Assembly: GCA_964495885.1 (NCBI GenBank)
Contig: CAZBWO010000003.1
Span: forward strand, 1-64,000
Reading direction: 5' to 3'
Source of the DNA: PALG01 sp964495885
GTDB lineage: Bacteria > Bacteroidota > Bacteroidia > Flavobacteriales > Flavobacteriaceae
DNA: 64,000 nt
A model generated the notes under the pieces. The model was not told the DNA's origin and made no database searches. It saw nothing but the letters and a program-made list of their open reading frames with translations. The position numbers were made by a program, and so were the translations under genes. Shown here piece by piece: positions 42,910 to 51,405 of this stretch. Every line of letters begins with the position of its first letter. Positions within the stretch are counted from its first letter, which is position 1.

Positions 42910-42948
42910 CTCTGTAACTCTGCCCCTCTGCTACTTTGACTCTTTGAA
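42909..42948. repeat. Octad array, nCTyTGnn x5
   Basis: CCTCTGTA ACTCTGCC CCTCTGCT ACTTTGAC TCTTTGAA, 8-bp period, same consensus as the array in front of tyrS (53524). Confidence 0.75.
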
Positions 42949-42957
42949 ACACCCCCT

Positions 42958-43028
42958 GGCGCGCTGTCGCCCGTTCTGAGCCGGCCGAAGTACAAAGCGT
43001 GCCCATTTTATAGGGCATTTGCAATGCC
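42958..43028 (+). repeat. REP unit interrupted in its loop by foreign sequence
   Basis: Left arm GGCGCGCT (42958-42965) and right arm AAAGCGTGCC (42994-43003) are separated by 28 bp (GTCGCCCGTTCTGAGCCGGC...) in place of the 5-base loop. The insert resembles the TTCTGAGC...GAAG family of Bacteroidota repeats. Hairpin 2 is intact (43014-43028). Confidence 0.7.
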
Positions 43029-43092
43029 ATTGCCATACGCTCTTTTTTTTACTTGGCATGGATGAAGACATTTGTGCTAATGGGAGACTATA

Positions 43093-43653
43093 TTAGAATT
43101 TAATAATGAATGATTTATAGTTTTGTCGAATTTCATCTTTTGACAAGTGATAGTTTTCTTTTAAAAAAATCTTTAATTCTTTGTATTTAATTGATTCTAT
43201 ATAATGGCTAATGTGTAGCTTTCCATCTATTAGTTCTGGTCTTAAGTAATTATCAATCAAAATAATAGAAGCCTTTGATTTTTTTAATATACTATATAAG
43301 TCAAAATTATTAGAATCATAAGGATTTGTTCTTATTATCCACTGACAAAAGTCTTCATCATTTTCGTATGATAATAAATATATCAGGAATTCTTTATCTA
43401 ACCTTGGAAGTTCTTTTAATGTCTCTTTATATAATTCTTTTTCCTTTTCAAAATAATCTTCTGAAACAGGATAGTTTTTAAAGAAAAAATGATCAGGTAT
43501 TTTACCTCTTAAATCGACATAATTTTTATTTAGATTATCAATTATTCCGTCATAGACTATAGGAACGAAATCCAATTCTAATTTTTCTTGTGCATTTAAC
43601 ATAAAAAAATTTAGAAGAAAAATTAATATTATAAAGCGTGTTATTTTTTTCAT
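43093..43653 (-). CDS. Candidate immunity protein for the Rhs toxin
   Basis: 186 residues, signal peptide MKKITRFIILIFLLNFFMLNAQ, then an acidic/aromatic alpha-rich domain (VIYDG-like VPIVYDGIIDNLNKNYVDLRGKIPDHFFFKNYP, YLLSYENDEDFCQWIIRTNP, LKIFLKENYHLSKDEIRQNYKSF). I recognise no family. The gene starts 5 bp after the Rhs stop codon on the same strand and shares its AT-rich composition, the standard layout of a toxin tip and its immunity gene. A periplasmic location would suit a toxin with an amidase-like fold acting on the cell wall. The immunity role is inference from position. Confidence 0.65.
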   Translation of the reverse strand: MKKITRFIILIFLLNFFMLNAQEKLELDFVPIVYDGIIDNLNKNYVDLRGKIPDHFFFKNYPVSEDYFEKEKELYKETLKELPRLDKEFLIYLLSYENDEDFCQWIIRTNPYDSNNFDLYSILKKSKASIILIDNYLRPELIDGKLHISHYIESIKYKELKIFLKENYHLSKDEIRQNYKSFIIKF

Positions 43654-43658
43654 AAACT

Positions 43659-46600
43659 TTAATGTTTTATTTCATTCGATGTTTTTATACTTTGCTTTCT
43701 TATATAAATTCTATTGGCTAATTTTCCATGGCTTTTGGTTTCAGTATATGCACCTTCACCGCTATAATTCAAACCCGAAGGCCCAACTATATATGGATCT
43801 CTGGGGTGATGCCGTATTAGTTCTCCATAAGGGCCTAATTTACTTTCAATTTCAGTTGCAAAGCCTTTTGAATCAACTTTCGTTACAATTCCAGCATGAG
43901 TTACGCCCCATTCACCTGTTTTGTTATCTAAATTATAATAAACAACTCTATCACCAACTATAACATTTTCATCTAAAGGAATTGGATCATATTTCTCTAA
44001 ATTATTGTAAGGATTATAATCTGCCTTAGGTTGAATGCTTACACTAAAGCCATCTTCCACAGTTTTTTCTCCTTCTGAATTACAAAAAGCATGAGAGAAA
44101 CAGTTGTATACTTCAGGATTTGGTTTTCCATCAATCACAGGTAATTGAACAGGGGCTATTTCTTTATAACCCTTATAATCAGAGGGTAGTGCTTGATCAT
44201 GTACTTGTCTGTTTTGAGAATTTTCCCAAGAAATATTTGAAAAGCTATCTAAAGATGCACCTCCTTCTATGGCATTGGCAATATTATTTCCTATGTTGTT
44301 TAAATCTGATCCTGTAAATACATCCCCAGAAAATAATTTCCCGCTCATGGCTGCTGCGGCTACAGACATGGTTCCTCCAGAGGCAGTTACTGTTACATTA
44401 CTTTGTGTTTGCATCCCATCGGGGTCTATAAAGAAGATAGGGTTGTTAAACGCATAGTTATACGGGCTGTGCCTTCTCATTTGTTCCGCCAATGGGTCAA
44501 TGTTCATCCACCTCCCAATGGATGCCTCATAGTTCCTTGCACCAAAATCGTACCAATCCACACCCATCTCGTCATTATTTTCCTTACCGCCAAATTTCCA
44601 CTTCTGCGCCAACCCGTTCCCCACATCGTTATAATCCTCGTTGTACCCCAAATGTTTGAGGCCAAAGGGGTAGTAGTTGCTCTCCTCAATGATCTCCGTA
44701 CCGGGGTCAATGGCCCCGTCCCCGTTGGCATCGGTATAGCTCAGCCGTACGTTCCCCAAATGGTCGGTGTACTGGAAGACATAGTCAAAGACCATCTCCA
44801 GCTTGCCGCCCGTGCCCTCCTCGCTATAGGCAATGTAGCCCTCGGGCTGTGCGATGAACTGCAGGCCAAAGTCCCCGCCGTCCACCCCATAGGTATAGGC
44901 CCCAGCATAATGGGTCTCCCGGGTGGGCTGCAGCCCCTCGTTCACGATCTTCTTGAGTTTGGTGCCCGTAGCGTCGTAGACATAGTCTATGGTGCCGTAA
45001 ATGGCGCCGTTGTCCACGTCCACCTGCTCGGGGAGGCCCAGTACGTTATAGGTCACCTCCAGCCCCTTGTTGCGGTCCGTGGTGAGGTTGCCGTCCCCAT
45101 CGTACTCGTAGTCGCGCTGCAGGGTAGAGCTGGGATCGTTGCCGTCCACAAAGCCGTTCTCCAACTGCACGCTACTGGGGCTGTTCACCTCGGCCACGTT
45201 CCACAGGCGGTTGCTGTCTGCCTTGTAGGCATAGGAAATATCGTCCCAGGTCACGGTGCCGCTGCCACTCAGGAAACCGTAGCGCTTCAGCGACTGTAGG
45301 TTGCCGTTGCGGTCATAGCTGATGCCCTCCAGTGAAAAGGAGGCCGTGGTACCAAGGCTGCTGCCCTCGCGGCCAGAGGCCTTCAATAGGCGGTTGGTAC
45401 CGTCATAATTATAGTCGTAGCCGCGCAGGGTTCCGTCCCCGGCGGTCTTCCAAAGGATCTGGGCAATGTTCCCATTGTACAGGGCATCGGCCCCGCCACT
45501 GGTCATGGGATGGTCAATGGTGTCATAGTTGATGCGCATGGCAAACAGGTCGGCAGGGCTGCCCGAAAGGTTCCCCACATCATTGATCCCGGTCAGCCAG
45601 CCGCGCACGTTGTAGGTGTAGTCCACCACCTGTAGGGGCTCGTCCATCCCGTTGCCAATCAGTTTCAGGTCCTGCAGGTCGCCGCCCACGGCATTAAAGG
45701 AGGCCCGCCCGGCAAGGTCGCCCGTTGGTATCCCGGTACTGTCGGTATGGAAGGTAGCCCCGTTCAGTTTAAAGTAGATGGTACTGCCCGCCCGTTCCAC
45801 GCTCAGTACGTCGCCTGCCTCATAGAGGTAGGAGGTGCCGGCATATACGGCACTCCCGCCATCGGTAATGTACTTGATGCGGTATTTCCCCGTGCCAAGG
45901 TATTCCTCCCCGGTGAGCTGGATACCAAAGTCCACATCGGGAGAAAAGCTCCCGCCCAGGCCACTGCCCACTTCCACAAGGCCCACTTTCAGTACCTGGT
46001 CCTCGCCCTTCACGGTAAAGGAGATACCGCCCACGTTCGTTATCACCCCTCGGGTGGTGACCCCTGCGTTCCAGCCGGCACTCGCCTGCGTGGTTGCAAA
46101 TACGCCATCGGGCGAAATATCGGTCTTTACGATCATCTGGTAGCCGTCCACAAAAGTCTCGCCGCCCACTTCCTTTTGTTCCAGTTGCCCCATATCGTCA
46201 TAGTGGTTTTTGGCAAGCAATTGTATGTAGCCATCGTTTACCTGTTGTTCGTGGGTCACCATCCGCCCCGCAGGGTCATAGGTAAACCAGTCCGTAATGA
46301 CGATGTCCCCGTGCCCGCCGGTGCTGTCATCCTCATGTAGGCTGCGCGACTGCAGGACCCGCCCGGTAAAGTCCAATAGACTCTCGGTAAGGTCGGTCTT
46401 TTCCAGGTAGGGGTCCTCCGTAAGGGTGTAGATCTCCCGTCCTTTGGCATCGTAGCCCATGACGGTGGTGATCCACTTTTGGGGCGAAACGTCCAGTACG
46501 CGCACCGTGCTTACGGTGGGCAGGCCCTTGGTGGCCGTGGTGATGGAGGTCCCAAAATAGTTGGTCGCTGGGGGGATGCCCGTGGCGGCAACATCGTCAT

Positions 46601-47861
46601 AGCTATCATAATAGCTCACGGTATGCACATCCATCTCAGCTGCGGTGGCGGGAAAGGCATTCTTGGTATAGTAGAGCGAGGTTCCGTTGATGGTGTTTGG
46701 GAAGGTGGTCCGCTCCTCGTGCAGGTCCAATGAGGCAATGAGGGTATCAATCTCGCCTTGTATGGCGGCCTGGGTAGTGCCAGTAAAGTCATGGGTGTAC
46801 AGCCCCGTGTAGGTCACACGGTCTAGGGCGTCGTATTTGGTAAAGAAATATTGGTCGCTTCCGCGCATGTTGCCGTCTTGGGTAAGGATGGGACGGTCCA
46901 GGGGGTCGTAGAAGATGTATTCCACGGCACGCCCGGGGAGCTTTTTCTCCACCAGGCGGTTACGGGAGTCGTAGCGATAACGGTAGGCCAGCCCGTCCAG
47001 TACATCGGTGTACACGTTGTTGCTGCCGTCCAGTACGTTTTCGGAGGCCTCGGGGGAGAGCACATAGGCCAGATTGCCAAAGTTATCGTACACATAGTAG
47101 GTATCCATTTCGGTCTGGTCGTCAAAGCTGCGCTTCAGCACCACCCGCCCGCTCTTGTCGGTAAAGGTATGGGTAAGGTGGGAACTGCCACTGCTGCTGG
47201 GGGAGGTCCAGTTCTCATCGGCCGTCACGGTCTTGGAAAGCTGCCCGCTGCCATAGTAGCCGTCGTACTCTAGGGTAGGGGCTGCGGTCTGTGAGGTGTA
47301 CGAGATATAGAACTCGCGTACCTCACTACTGCCGTTTAGGGCATAGGTGGTGCGTACGGTATGGTTGGTAAGGGAATTGCTGCCTATCTCCCAGGATTCC
47401 CCCGGGGCGCCCACTTCCAACAACCGTGAACGGGGGGAGTCTTCAAAACGTTGTTCGGTATAGGGGTTTTCGGTATCGCCGTACTTGGGCACGTCGTAAA
47501 AACTGCCTTGGGCAGACTTGGCGATGGCCACGTTCATATAGTTCGCAGTAGAGGTGCCAGACCGTGCAAAGGGCAGATAGCCCTTTGCCTCACGCCCCAG
47601 GGGGTCGTATTCCATAAACTGTACGATGTCCTCTCGGTTGCCCCCTGCACGTAGGCCAATGCGCAGTTTGGGACGGCCCATCCCGTCCACGTAGGTCACG
47701 CTTTCCAGTTTATCGTTGGGCAGGGGGTCGCCAGCATCCACCTGGGCCTTGGTGAACCCCTTTTGGTAGGTGGTGGAATAGATGTTGTTCTCGGTATCGG
47801 TCTGTGCAAGGGCGTTCACGTAAAGGCCCAACAGGCAAAGGTATAGCAGTGTTTGTTTCAT
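43659..47861 (-). CDS. DUF6443/RHS-repeat polymorphic toxin with papain-like (NlpC/P60- or CHAP-like) C-terminal tip
   Basis: 1400 residues. Signal peptide MKQTLLYLCLLGLYVNALAQ, DUF6443 domain (NNIYSTTYQKGFTKAQVD, LESVTYVDGMGRPKLRIGLRAGG), then YD repeats, the Rhs core (TDHLGNVRLSYTD, YYPFGLKHLGYN, DWYDFGARNYEASIGRWMNIDPLAE) and the hinge FIDPDGM. The last 250 residues are a separate tip: YNCFSHAF (C about 1254), GDRVVYYN, THAGIV (H about 1322) and ESKLGPYGELIRHHPRD, the C-H-polar order of NlpC/P60- or CHAP-like peptidases and amidases. Base composition changes at the hinge (about 44410), from GC-rich to AT-rich, the usual mark of tip exchange. The partner gene is upstream and the candidate immunity gene 5 bp downstream. 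Confidence 0.85.
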   Translation of the reverse strand: MKQTLLYLCLLGLYVNALAQTDTENNIYSTTYQKGFTKAQVDAGDPLPNDKLESVTYVDGMGRPKLRIGLRAGGNREDIVQFMEYDPLGREAKGYLPFARSGTSTANYMNVAIAKSAQGSFYDVPKYGDTENPYTEQRFEDSPRSRLLEVGAPGESWEIGSNSLTNHTVRTTYALNGSSEVREFYISYTSQTAAPTLEYDGYYGSGQLSKTVTADENWTSPSSSGSSHLTHTFTDKSGRVVLKRSFDDQTEMDTYYVYDNFGNLAYVLSPEASENVLDGSNNVYTDVLDGLAYRYRYDSRNRLVEKKLPGRAVEYIFYDPLDRPILTQDGNMRGSDQYFFTKYDALDRVTYTGLYTHDFTGTTQAAIQGEIDTLIASLDLHEERTTFPNTINGTSLYYTKNAFPATAAEMDVHTVSYYDSYDDVAATGIPPATNYFGTSITTATKGLPTVSTVRVLDVSPQKWITTVMGYDAKGREIYTLTEDPYLEKTDLTESLLDFTGRVLQSRSLHEDDSTGGHGDIVITDWFTYDPAGRMVTHEQQVNDGYIQLLAKNHYDDMGQLEQKEVGGETFVDGYQMIVKTDISPDGVFATTQASAGWNAGVTTRGVITNVGGISFTVKGEDQVLKVGLVEVGSGLGGSFSPDVDFGIQLTGEEYLGTGKYRIKYITDGGSAVYAGTSYLYEAGDVLSVERAGSTIYFKLNGATFHTDSTGIPTGDLAGRASFNAVGGDLQDLKLIGNGMDEPLQVVDYTYNVRGWLTGINDVGNLSGSPADLFAMRINYDTIDHPMTSGGADALYNGNIAQILWKTAGDGTLRGYDYNYDGTNRLLKASGREGSSLGTTASFSLEGISYDRNGNLQSLKRYGFLSGSGTVTWDDISYAYKADSNRLWNVAEVNSPSSVQLENGFVDGNDPSSTLQRDYEYDGDGNLTTDRNKGLEVTYNVLGLPEQVDVDNGAIYGTIDYVYDATGTKLKKIVNEGLQPTRETHYAGAYTYGVDGGDFGLQFIAQPEGYIAYSEEGTGGKLEMVFDYVFQYTDHLGNVRLSYTDANGDGAIDPGTEIIEESNYYPFGLKHLGYNEDYNDVGNGLAQKWKFGGKENNDEMGVDWYDFGARNYEASIGRWMNIDPLAEQMRRHSPYNYAFNNPIFFIDPDGMQTQSNVTVTASGGTMSVAAAAMSGKLFSGDVFTGSDLNNIGNNIANAIEGGASLDSFSNISWENSQNRQVHDQALPSDYKGYKEIAPVQLPVIDGKPNPEVYNCFSHAFCNSEGEKTVEDGFSVSIQPKADYNPYNNLEKYDPIPLDENVIVGDRVVYYNLDNKTGEWGVTHAGIVTKVDSKGFATEIESKLGPYGELIRHHPRDPYIVGPSGLNYSGEGAYTETKSHGKLANRIYIRKQSIKTSNEIKH

Positions 47862-47873
47862 GGCGTTCCGTGT

Positions 47874-50800
47874 TTAGTTTTCCCTTAGGTTATAGTCGTT
47901 TAGGGACAGTATTTTGCCGTCCTGGTCGGTCGCATACCACAACCTATTGTGCTGGTCGTAGTAGTAATAGGTGGTATAGCCCCGTACATCGGAAACCGAC
48001 TTCACCCCTACGCCGGGCTGGTGCACATAGCCCGTCATCTGGCAATTGGGGTAGGCGGCTTCCACCAGGGCCCTAAAGTCCTCCAGGTCGTCCCGTACAT
48101 CGCCCTCGGTGGCCGTGGCACTGTTGCTGGTGGCCAAGAGGGTGCTTAGGGAACTGGCCAAGGTCTCATCCAATGAAATGTTCCCATAGCGCAGGTTCTT
48201 GATTTCGGCCAACAGGTAATCGCCCTTATAACCCCAGATATAGGTATAGCGGGCAGCATCGTCCTGGGGGTAGTGTACCTCGCCAAGCTGGCCGTTGTCA
48301 TCATAAAAGGAATAGACCATCCGCAGCTCGGGGTCGTCCCCGTCCTTGGAAACATACACCCTATAGGGGTGTACCTCCAGCCCGGCCCCCGTATCAAAAT
48401 CCTTATACTCCAGCCACTGGCGGGAAGTTTCACTATAACTAGGGGAGGGAACGGTCACTTCAGAATAGTATTCGGTGCGCTCCACGGGTACCAGTAACTG
48501 GTTGCGGTTGACCATGTTTTGCAGTACCGTGGTATTGGGGTAGCCCGTGGGGAGGTCTGCATAGTCCACATTATAGACCGTTTCCATCTTCCGAAGTCCG
48601 CCTCGGCTGTCCAGGGTTACCGTCTTGGTAGGCAGGTAGTGGTTGCTGCTGCCATAGGTATTGGTGGTGGTCACGGTTTGTGTAAGCCCCCCTTCATAAC
48701 GGATGCTGGTAGAAGTACTATCCTTTACCCACCGCATGTTGTACCCGTACGCACCAAGTGTAGTGATATTATAGAAGGTCCCGGCACCGGGTATGCCAAT
48801 ATAATCAGTTGGGCAAGAACCGCCAGGGGGTTTTGGGGAAAAGAGGAGGGAGTTTAAGGATGTGTCAAGATTATAGCATCCATCATTTCCATAGCCTCCC
48901 AAGGGATAGATGGTAATTCCAGATTTTAATGGTGGGGTGTTAGGTTCCGTAGCATCTATGGTTACTGTCTTTAATAGGTGGGTGGTTTTCTGTAGTAGGT
49001 CTAGGTCGCTATCATAAATATGTTGTTCTTTTATACTTCCATAGTGCAAAAACTTATTCTGAAAGGGCCCTGCAAGATCTGCATTTTCACTCAATTCAAA
49101 ATATTGGCCATTGTAGAATTTGGTTACGGTACAGCCATCAAAGTCATCATCGTTATAGCGTATCTCCGAAACCGTACTATAGGTAATGTCATTGGGGACA
49201 TCCACTGCTCTGTTGGCAGTAATAATAGATTCCTTTCGGTTACAGTCCGTGGAGCTAGAGTCTATATCAAAGTCTTGGTTCTCCGAAAAATAAATATATT
49301 GTTGTGCCTGCCCAGAAGAAGTATAGTTTGTGGCTGTTGGCAGGGTGGTGGGGCCAGGGATGGTCGTACCGTTATAGTCATCGGCAAAATCCCCATAATA
49401 ATAATAGGTTTCGTATGACAGGTTTTCCCCAGAGACAGGGTCTTCGGTAGTATGGGCGGTCTTCCGCAACCGTAGGCCGCCTACAATCTTATCCTGGTTG
49501 TCCCAATGTTCCTCATATTCATAGGCCGTCTTCCCGCCTGTGGGATAGGTAATGGACGTCAAGGTCCCTATCTTTGCATAATTAAAATACGGTCTTCGGT
49601 CTGCTAGTTGGTTCGTTCCAAAACCGGGATCGGTGGGGATATCTGTCTCAAAAAGGGCAATGTCTGCATTGTAGTCATCCATAGGCCAAGGCGCCAAGTT
49701 GGGATTAGACTGCCCATTATAGTACCCCCAATAATCCATTTTTTTGCTTCCTAAACGTGGGGGGACACTTTGAGGTGATTGATATTCAAACGTATATTTT
49801 TTGGCATCATTGATATTATCCCTGTAGACCTTCAAACTATCTAGTTTAAGGCGTAGGTCATAAGCTCCAGTGCCAGAACCAAAATAGGAAGTATTAAAAA
49901 AGTCAACTTTTAGTATTTCGTTTCCAGTAGTAACTGTATGAATGCGATCATATATATCCAGCCCAGTAATACGCTTAACATTGTAAAGATCATTGCGAGT
50001 TGAACTTCGTACTTTAAGAATATCGGTAAACGTACTACCATCCCTAGAATAAGAAACCTTGGTAGGGCGTACTTGTTCCTTGGTGAAATCGTTAATACCA
50101 AGACTACGAATGCTCTTTAGATTTCCAAAAGCACAACTATTGCCCGTTACGGGGCTGTACTCTAGCTCTCTTTGCTTTAGGGGATTGTATTCTTCTTCTT
50201 GGTTCCAATCGTCGGTTTCGTAGGTAAAGGTAAAGGTGTCAAACCCGTTGGCAGACTCCATTTTGGTAAGGTACCAAGCCGTAATGTAGGATACGGTATA
50301 CTCATCTGCCAAATCCTCTGGTGGTGAAACTGTGTTTTCGGTTACTTCATGTTGTTCAAACGTATAAACATTGCCCGATGAATCTGTAACAATAAATTTT
50401 CCCAAGGAACCCATATGGTATTCTACCTCAACCAAAGGGTCCTCTAATAAATAGGCCTTATAATCCCCTGGTCCAGAATAGGAAGTATCCCAATAATCCA
50501 CAAAGATGGTCCCAGAGAGTCCGTTAACGCTTACCGAAAAGGTATCGGGCTGGTAGTCTATATCTTGGTCCTTATATTTTTTATAGAATTCCCATGCCTT
50601 ACTTGCACCCCCACTCTCTGTATGAGTGCCCAATAGATGTAATGCAGATGCAAGGTAGCCTGCATTTGTTTGGGTAAAGGTATCATAGATCTTGTATTGG
50701 GGATGGAAGCCCGTAGAACCCCCAACATAATCATCGGGATGCCCGTTTACCTGCCGCGAAATCACTCCACCATAATTTAAGCTCCACCCCAGCCCTACAT

Positions 50801-51074
50801 GGGTAGCAATTTGTTCTACTTTGATACCAGAGGCATCATAGCTTAAGGAAATGGGGAGGCTTAGCTCCCGCCCCTTAAAGGTATAGAGGGGCAGGGCAAT
50901 GGTGGGCACCCCCGTATACATATTCACACTGTTGGAAAACTTATCAAAGGCAGCAACCTCTGGAGACTGTGGAACTTTGGCTGCAGACTGTATGGGATTG
51001 AAAAAACTTTGAGTCTGGGCAACCCCCACCGCATAAAAAACCGTGCATACGGCAAAAAGAAACATCTTTCGCAT
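47874..51074 (-). CDS. RHS-repeat exported protein, partner of the DUF6443/Rhs toxin
   Basis: The ATG at 51074 gives signal peptide MRKMFLFAVCTVFYAVGVAQ; the frame extends to 51098. Its conserved opening (VPQSPEVAAFDKFSNSVNMYTGVPTIALPLYTFKGRELSLPISLSYDASGIKVEQIATHVGLGW) is that of the large N-terminal partner protein in Bacteroidota two-gene Rhs loci. The C-terminus has YD-like repeats (YVHQPGVGVKSVSDVRGYTTYYYYDQHNRLWYATDQDG). It ends 12 bp before the toxin gene. I infer that the two proteins together build the Rhs shell. The gene is a mosaic: the 3' part (47874 to about 48780) is GC-rich like the toxin core, the 5' part is nearer the genome average. Confidence 0.85.
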   Translation of the reverse strand: MRKMFLFAVCTVFYAVGVAQTQSFFNPIQSAAKVPQSPEVAAFDKFSNSVNMYTGVPTIALPLYTFKGRELSLPISLSYDASGIKVEQIATHVGLGWSLNYGGVISRQVNGHPDDYVGGSTGFHPQYKIYDTFTQTNAGYLASALHLLGTHTESGGASKAWEFYKKYKDQDIDYQPDTFSVSVNGLSGTIFVDYWDTSYSGPGDYKAYLLEDPLVEVEYHMGSLGKFIVTDSSGNVYTFEQHEVTENTVSPPEDLADEYTVSYITAWYLTKMESANGFDTFTFTYETDDWNQEEEYNPLKQRELEYSPVTGNSCAFGNLKSIRSLGINDFTKEQVRPTKVSYSRDGSTFTDILKVRSSTRNDLYNVKRITGLDIYDRIHTVTTGNEILKVDFFNTSYFGSGTGAYDLRLKLDSLKVYRDNINDAKKYTFEYQSPQSVPPRLGSKKMDYWGYYNGQSNPNLAPWPMDDYNADIALFETDIPTDPGFGTNQLADRRPYFNYAKIGTLTSITYPTGGKTAYEYEEHWDNQDKIVGGLRLRKTAHTTEDPVSGENLSYETYYYYGDFADDYNGTTIPGPTTLPTATNYTSSGQAQQYIYFSENQDFDIDSSSTDCNRKESIITANRAVDVPNDITYSTVSEIRYNDDDFDGCTVTKFYNGQYFELSENADLAGPFQNKFLHYGSIKEQHIYDSDLDLLQKTTHLLKTVTIDATEPNTPPLKSGITIYPLGGYGNDGCYNLDTSLNSLLFSPKPPGGSCPTDYIGIPGAGTFYNITTLGAYGYNMRWVKDSTSTSIRYEGGLTQTVTTTNTYGSSNHYLPTKTVTLDSRGGLRKMETVYNVDYADLPTGYPNTTVLQNMVNRNQLLVPVERTEYYSEVTVPSPSYSETSRQWLEYKDFDTGAGLEVHPYRVYVSKDGDDPELRMVYSFYDDNGQLGEVHYPQDDAARYTYIWGYKGDYLLAEIKNLRYGNISLDETLASSLSTLLATSNSATATEGDVRDDLEDFRALVEAAYPNCQMTGYVHQPGVGVKSVSDVRGYTTYYYYDQHNRLWYATDQDGKILSLNDYNLREN

Positions 51075-51180
51075 GGGAAACTGTTTATGGATGAACAAAA
51101 AAATATTGTGGGGAGAAACCTAAAGATAGCAAATTATTTTTTAACAGGAAAGTTAAATAATTGTCATTCAGGATCTCCAT

Positions 51181-51327
51181 GTCATTCAGAGCGTCAGCGA
51201 AGAATCTCATTCTGTAATTTAGGGCACACTGTCAATCAGAACCCCTCTGTCATTCAGAGCGGCAGCGAAGAATCTCATCCTATCATTCAGGGCACACTGT
51301 CATTCAGAGCGTCAGCGAAGAATCTCC
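51181..51327 (+). repeat. Three direct copies of a 29-bp repeat
   Basis: GTCATTCAGAGCGTCAGCG + AAGAATCTC occurs at 51181, 51249 (with GGC for GTC) and 51299, separated by related phrases (AGGGCACACTGTC). An inverted copy lies at 3888-3917. A partial start (GTCATTCAGGATCTCC) precedes at 51162. Confidence 0.8.
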
Positions 51328-51356
51328 CCCCGCTAGCGCACACACAAATAAAATTA

Positions 51357-51379
51357 GGCACGCTTTACAAAAGCGCGCC
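51357..51379 (-). repeat. REP hairpin downstream of the RAYT gene
   Basis: Plus-strand GGCACGCTTT-ACA-AAAGCGCGCC, followed by AGTTGGTTTGAAATGCC, a decayed form of hairpin 2. Confidence 0.85.
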
Positions 51380-51405
51380 AGTTGGTTTGAAATGCCAAAA
51401 CAGCC

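Larger units (their letters stand above)
42832..43092. other. Gap holding two REP units and an octad array
   Basis: Two REP units (42861-42909 and 42958-43028) stand in direct orientation with an octad array between them. No gene seen. Confidence 0.65.
51075..51405. other. Gap with three 29-bp repeats and a REP hairpin
   Basis: No gene seen. It contains direct repeats (51181-51327), a fragment of the hairpin family at 51330, and the REP copy at 51357-51379 that flanks the RAYT gene. A 141-codon open frame crossing the repeats has no protein-like character. Confidence 0.65.

Noticed and set aside
44403..45299. 298-codon open frame on the plus strand opposite the Rhs gene
   Set aside because: It is a shadow of the GC-rich Rhs core, with low-complexity Val/Ala/Gly composition and no start context. 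The other plus-strand frames over 43.6-51 kb are rejected for the same reason.
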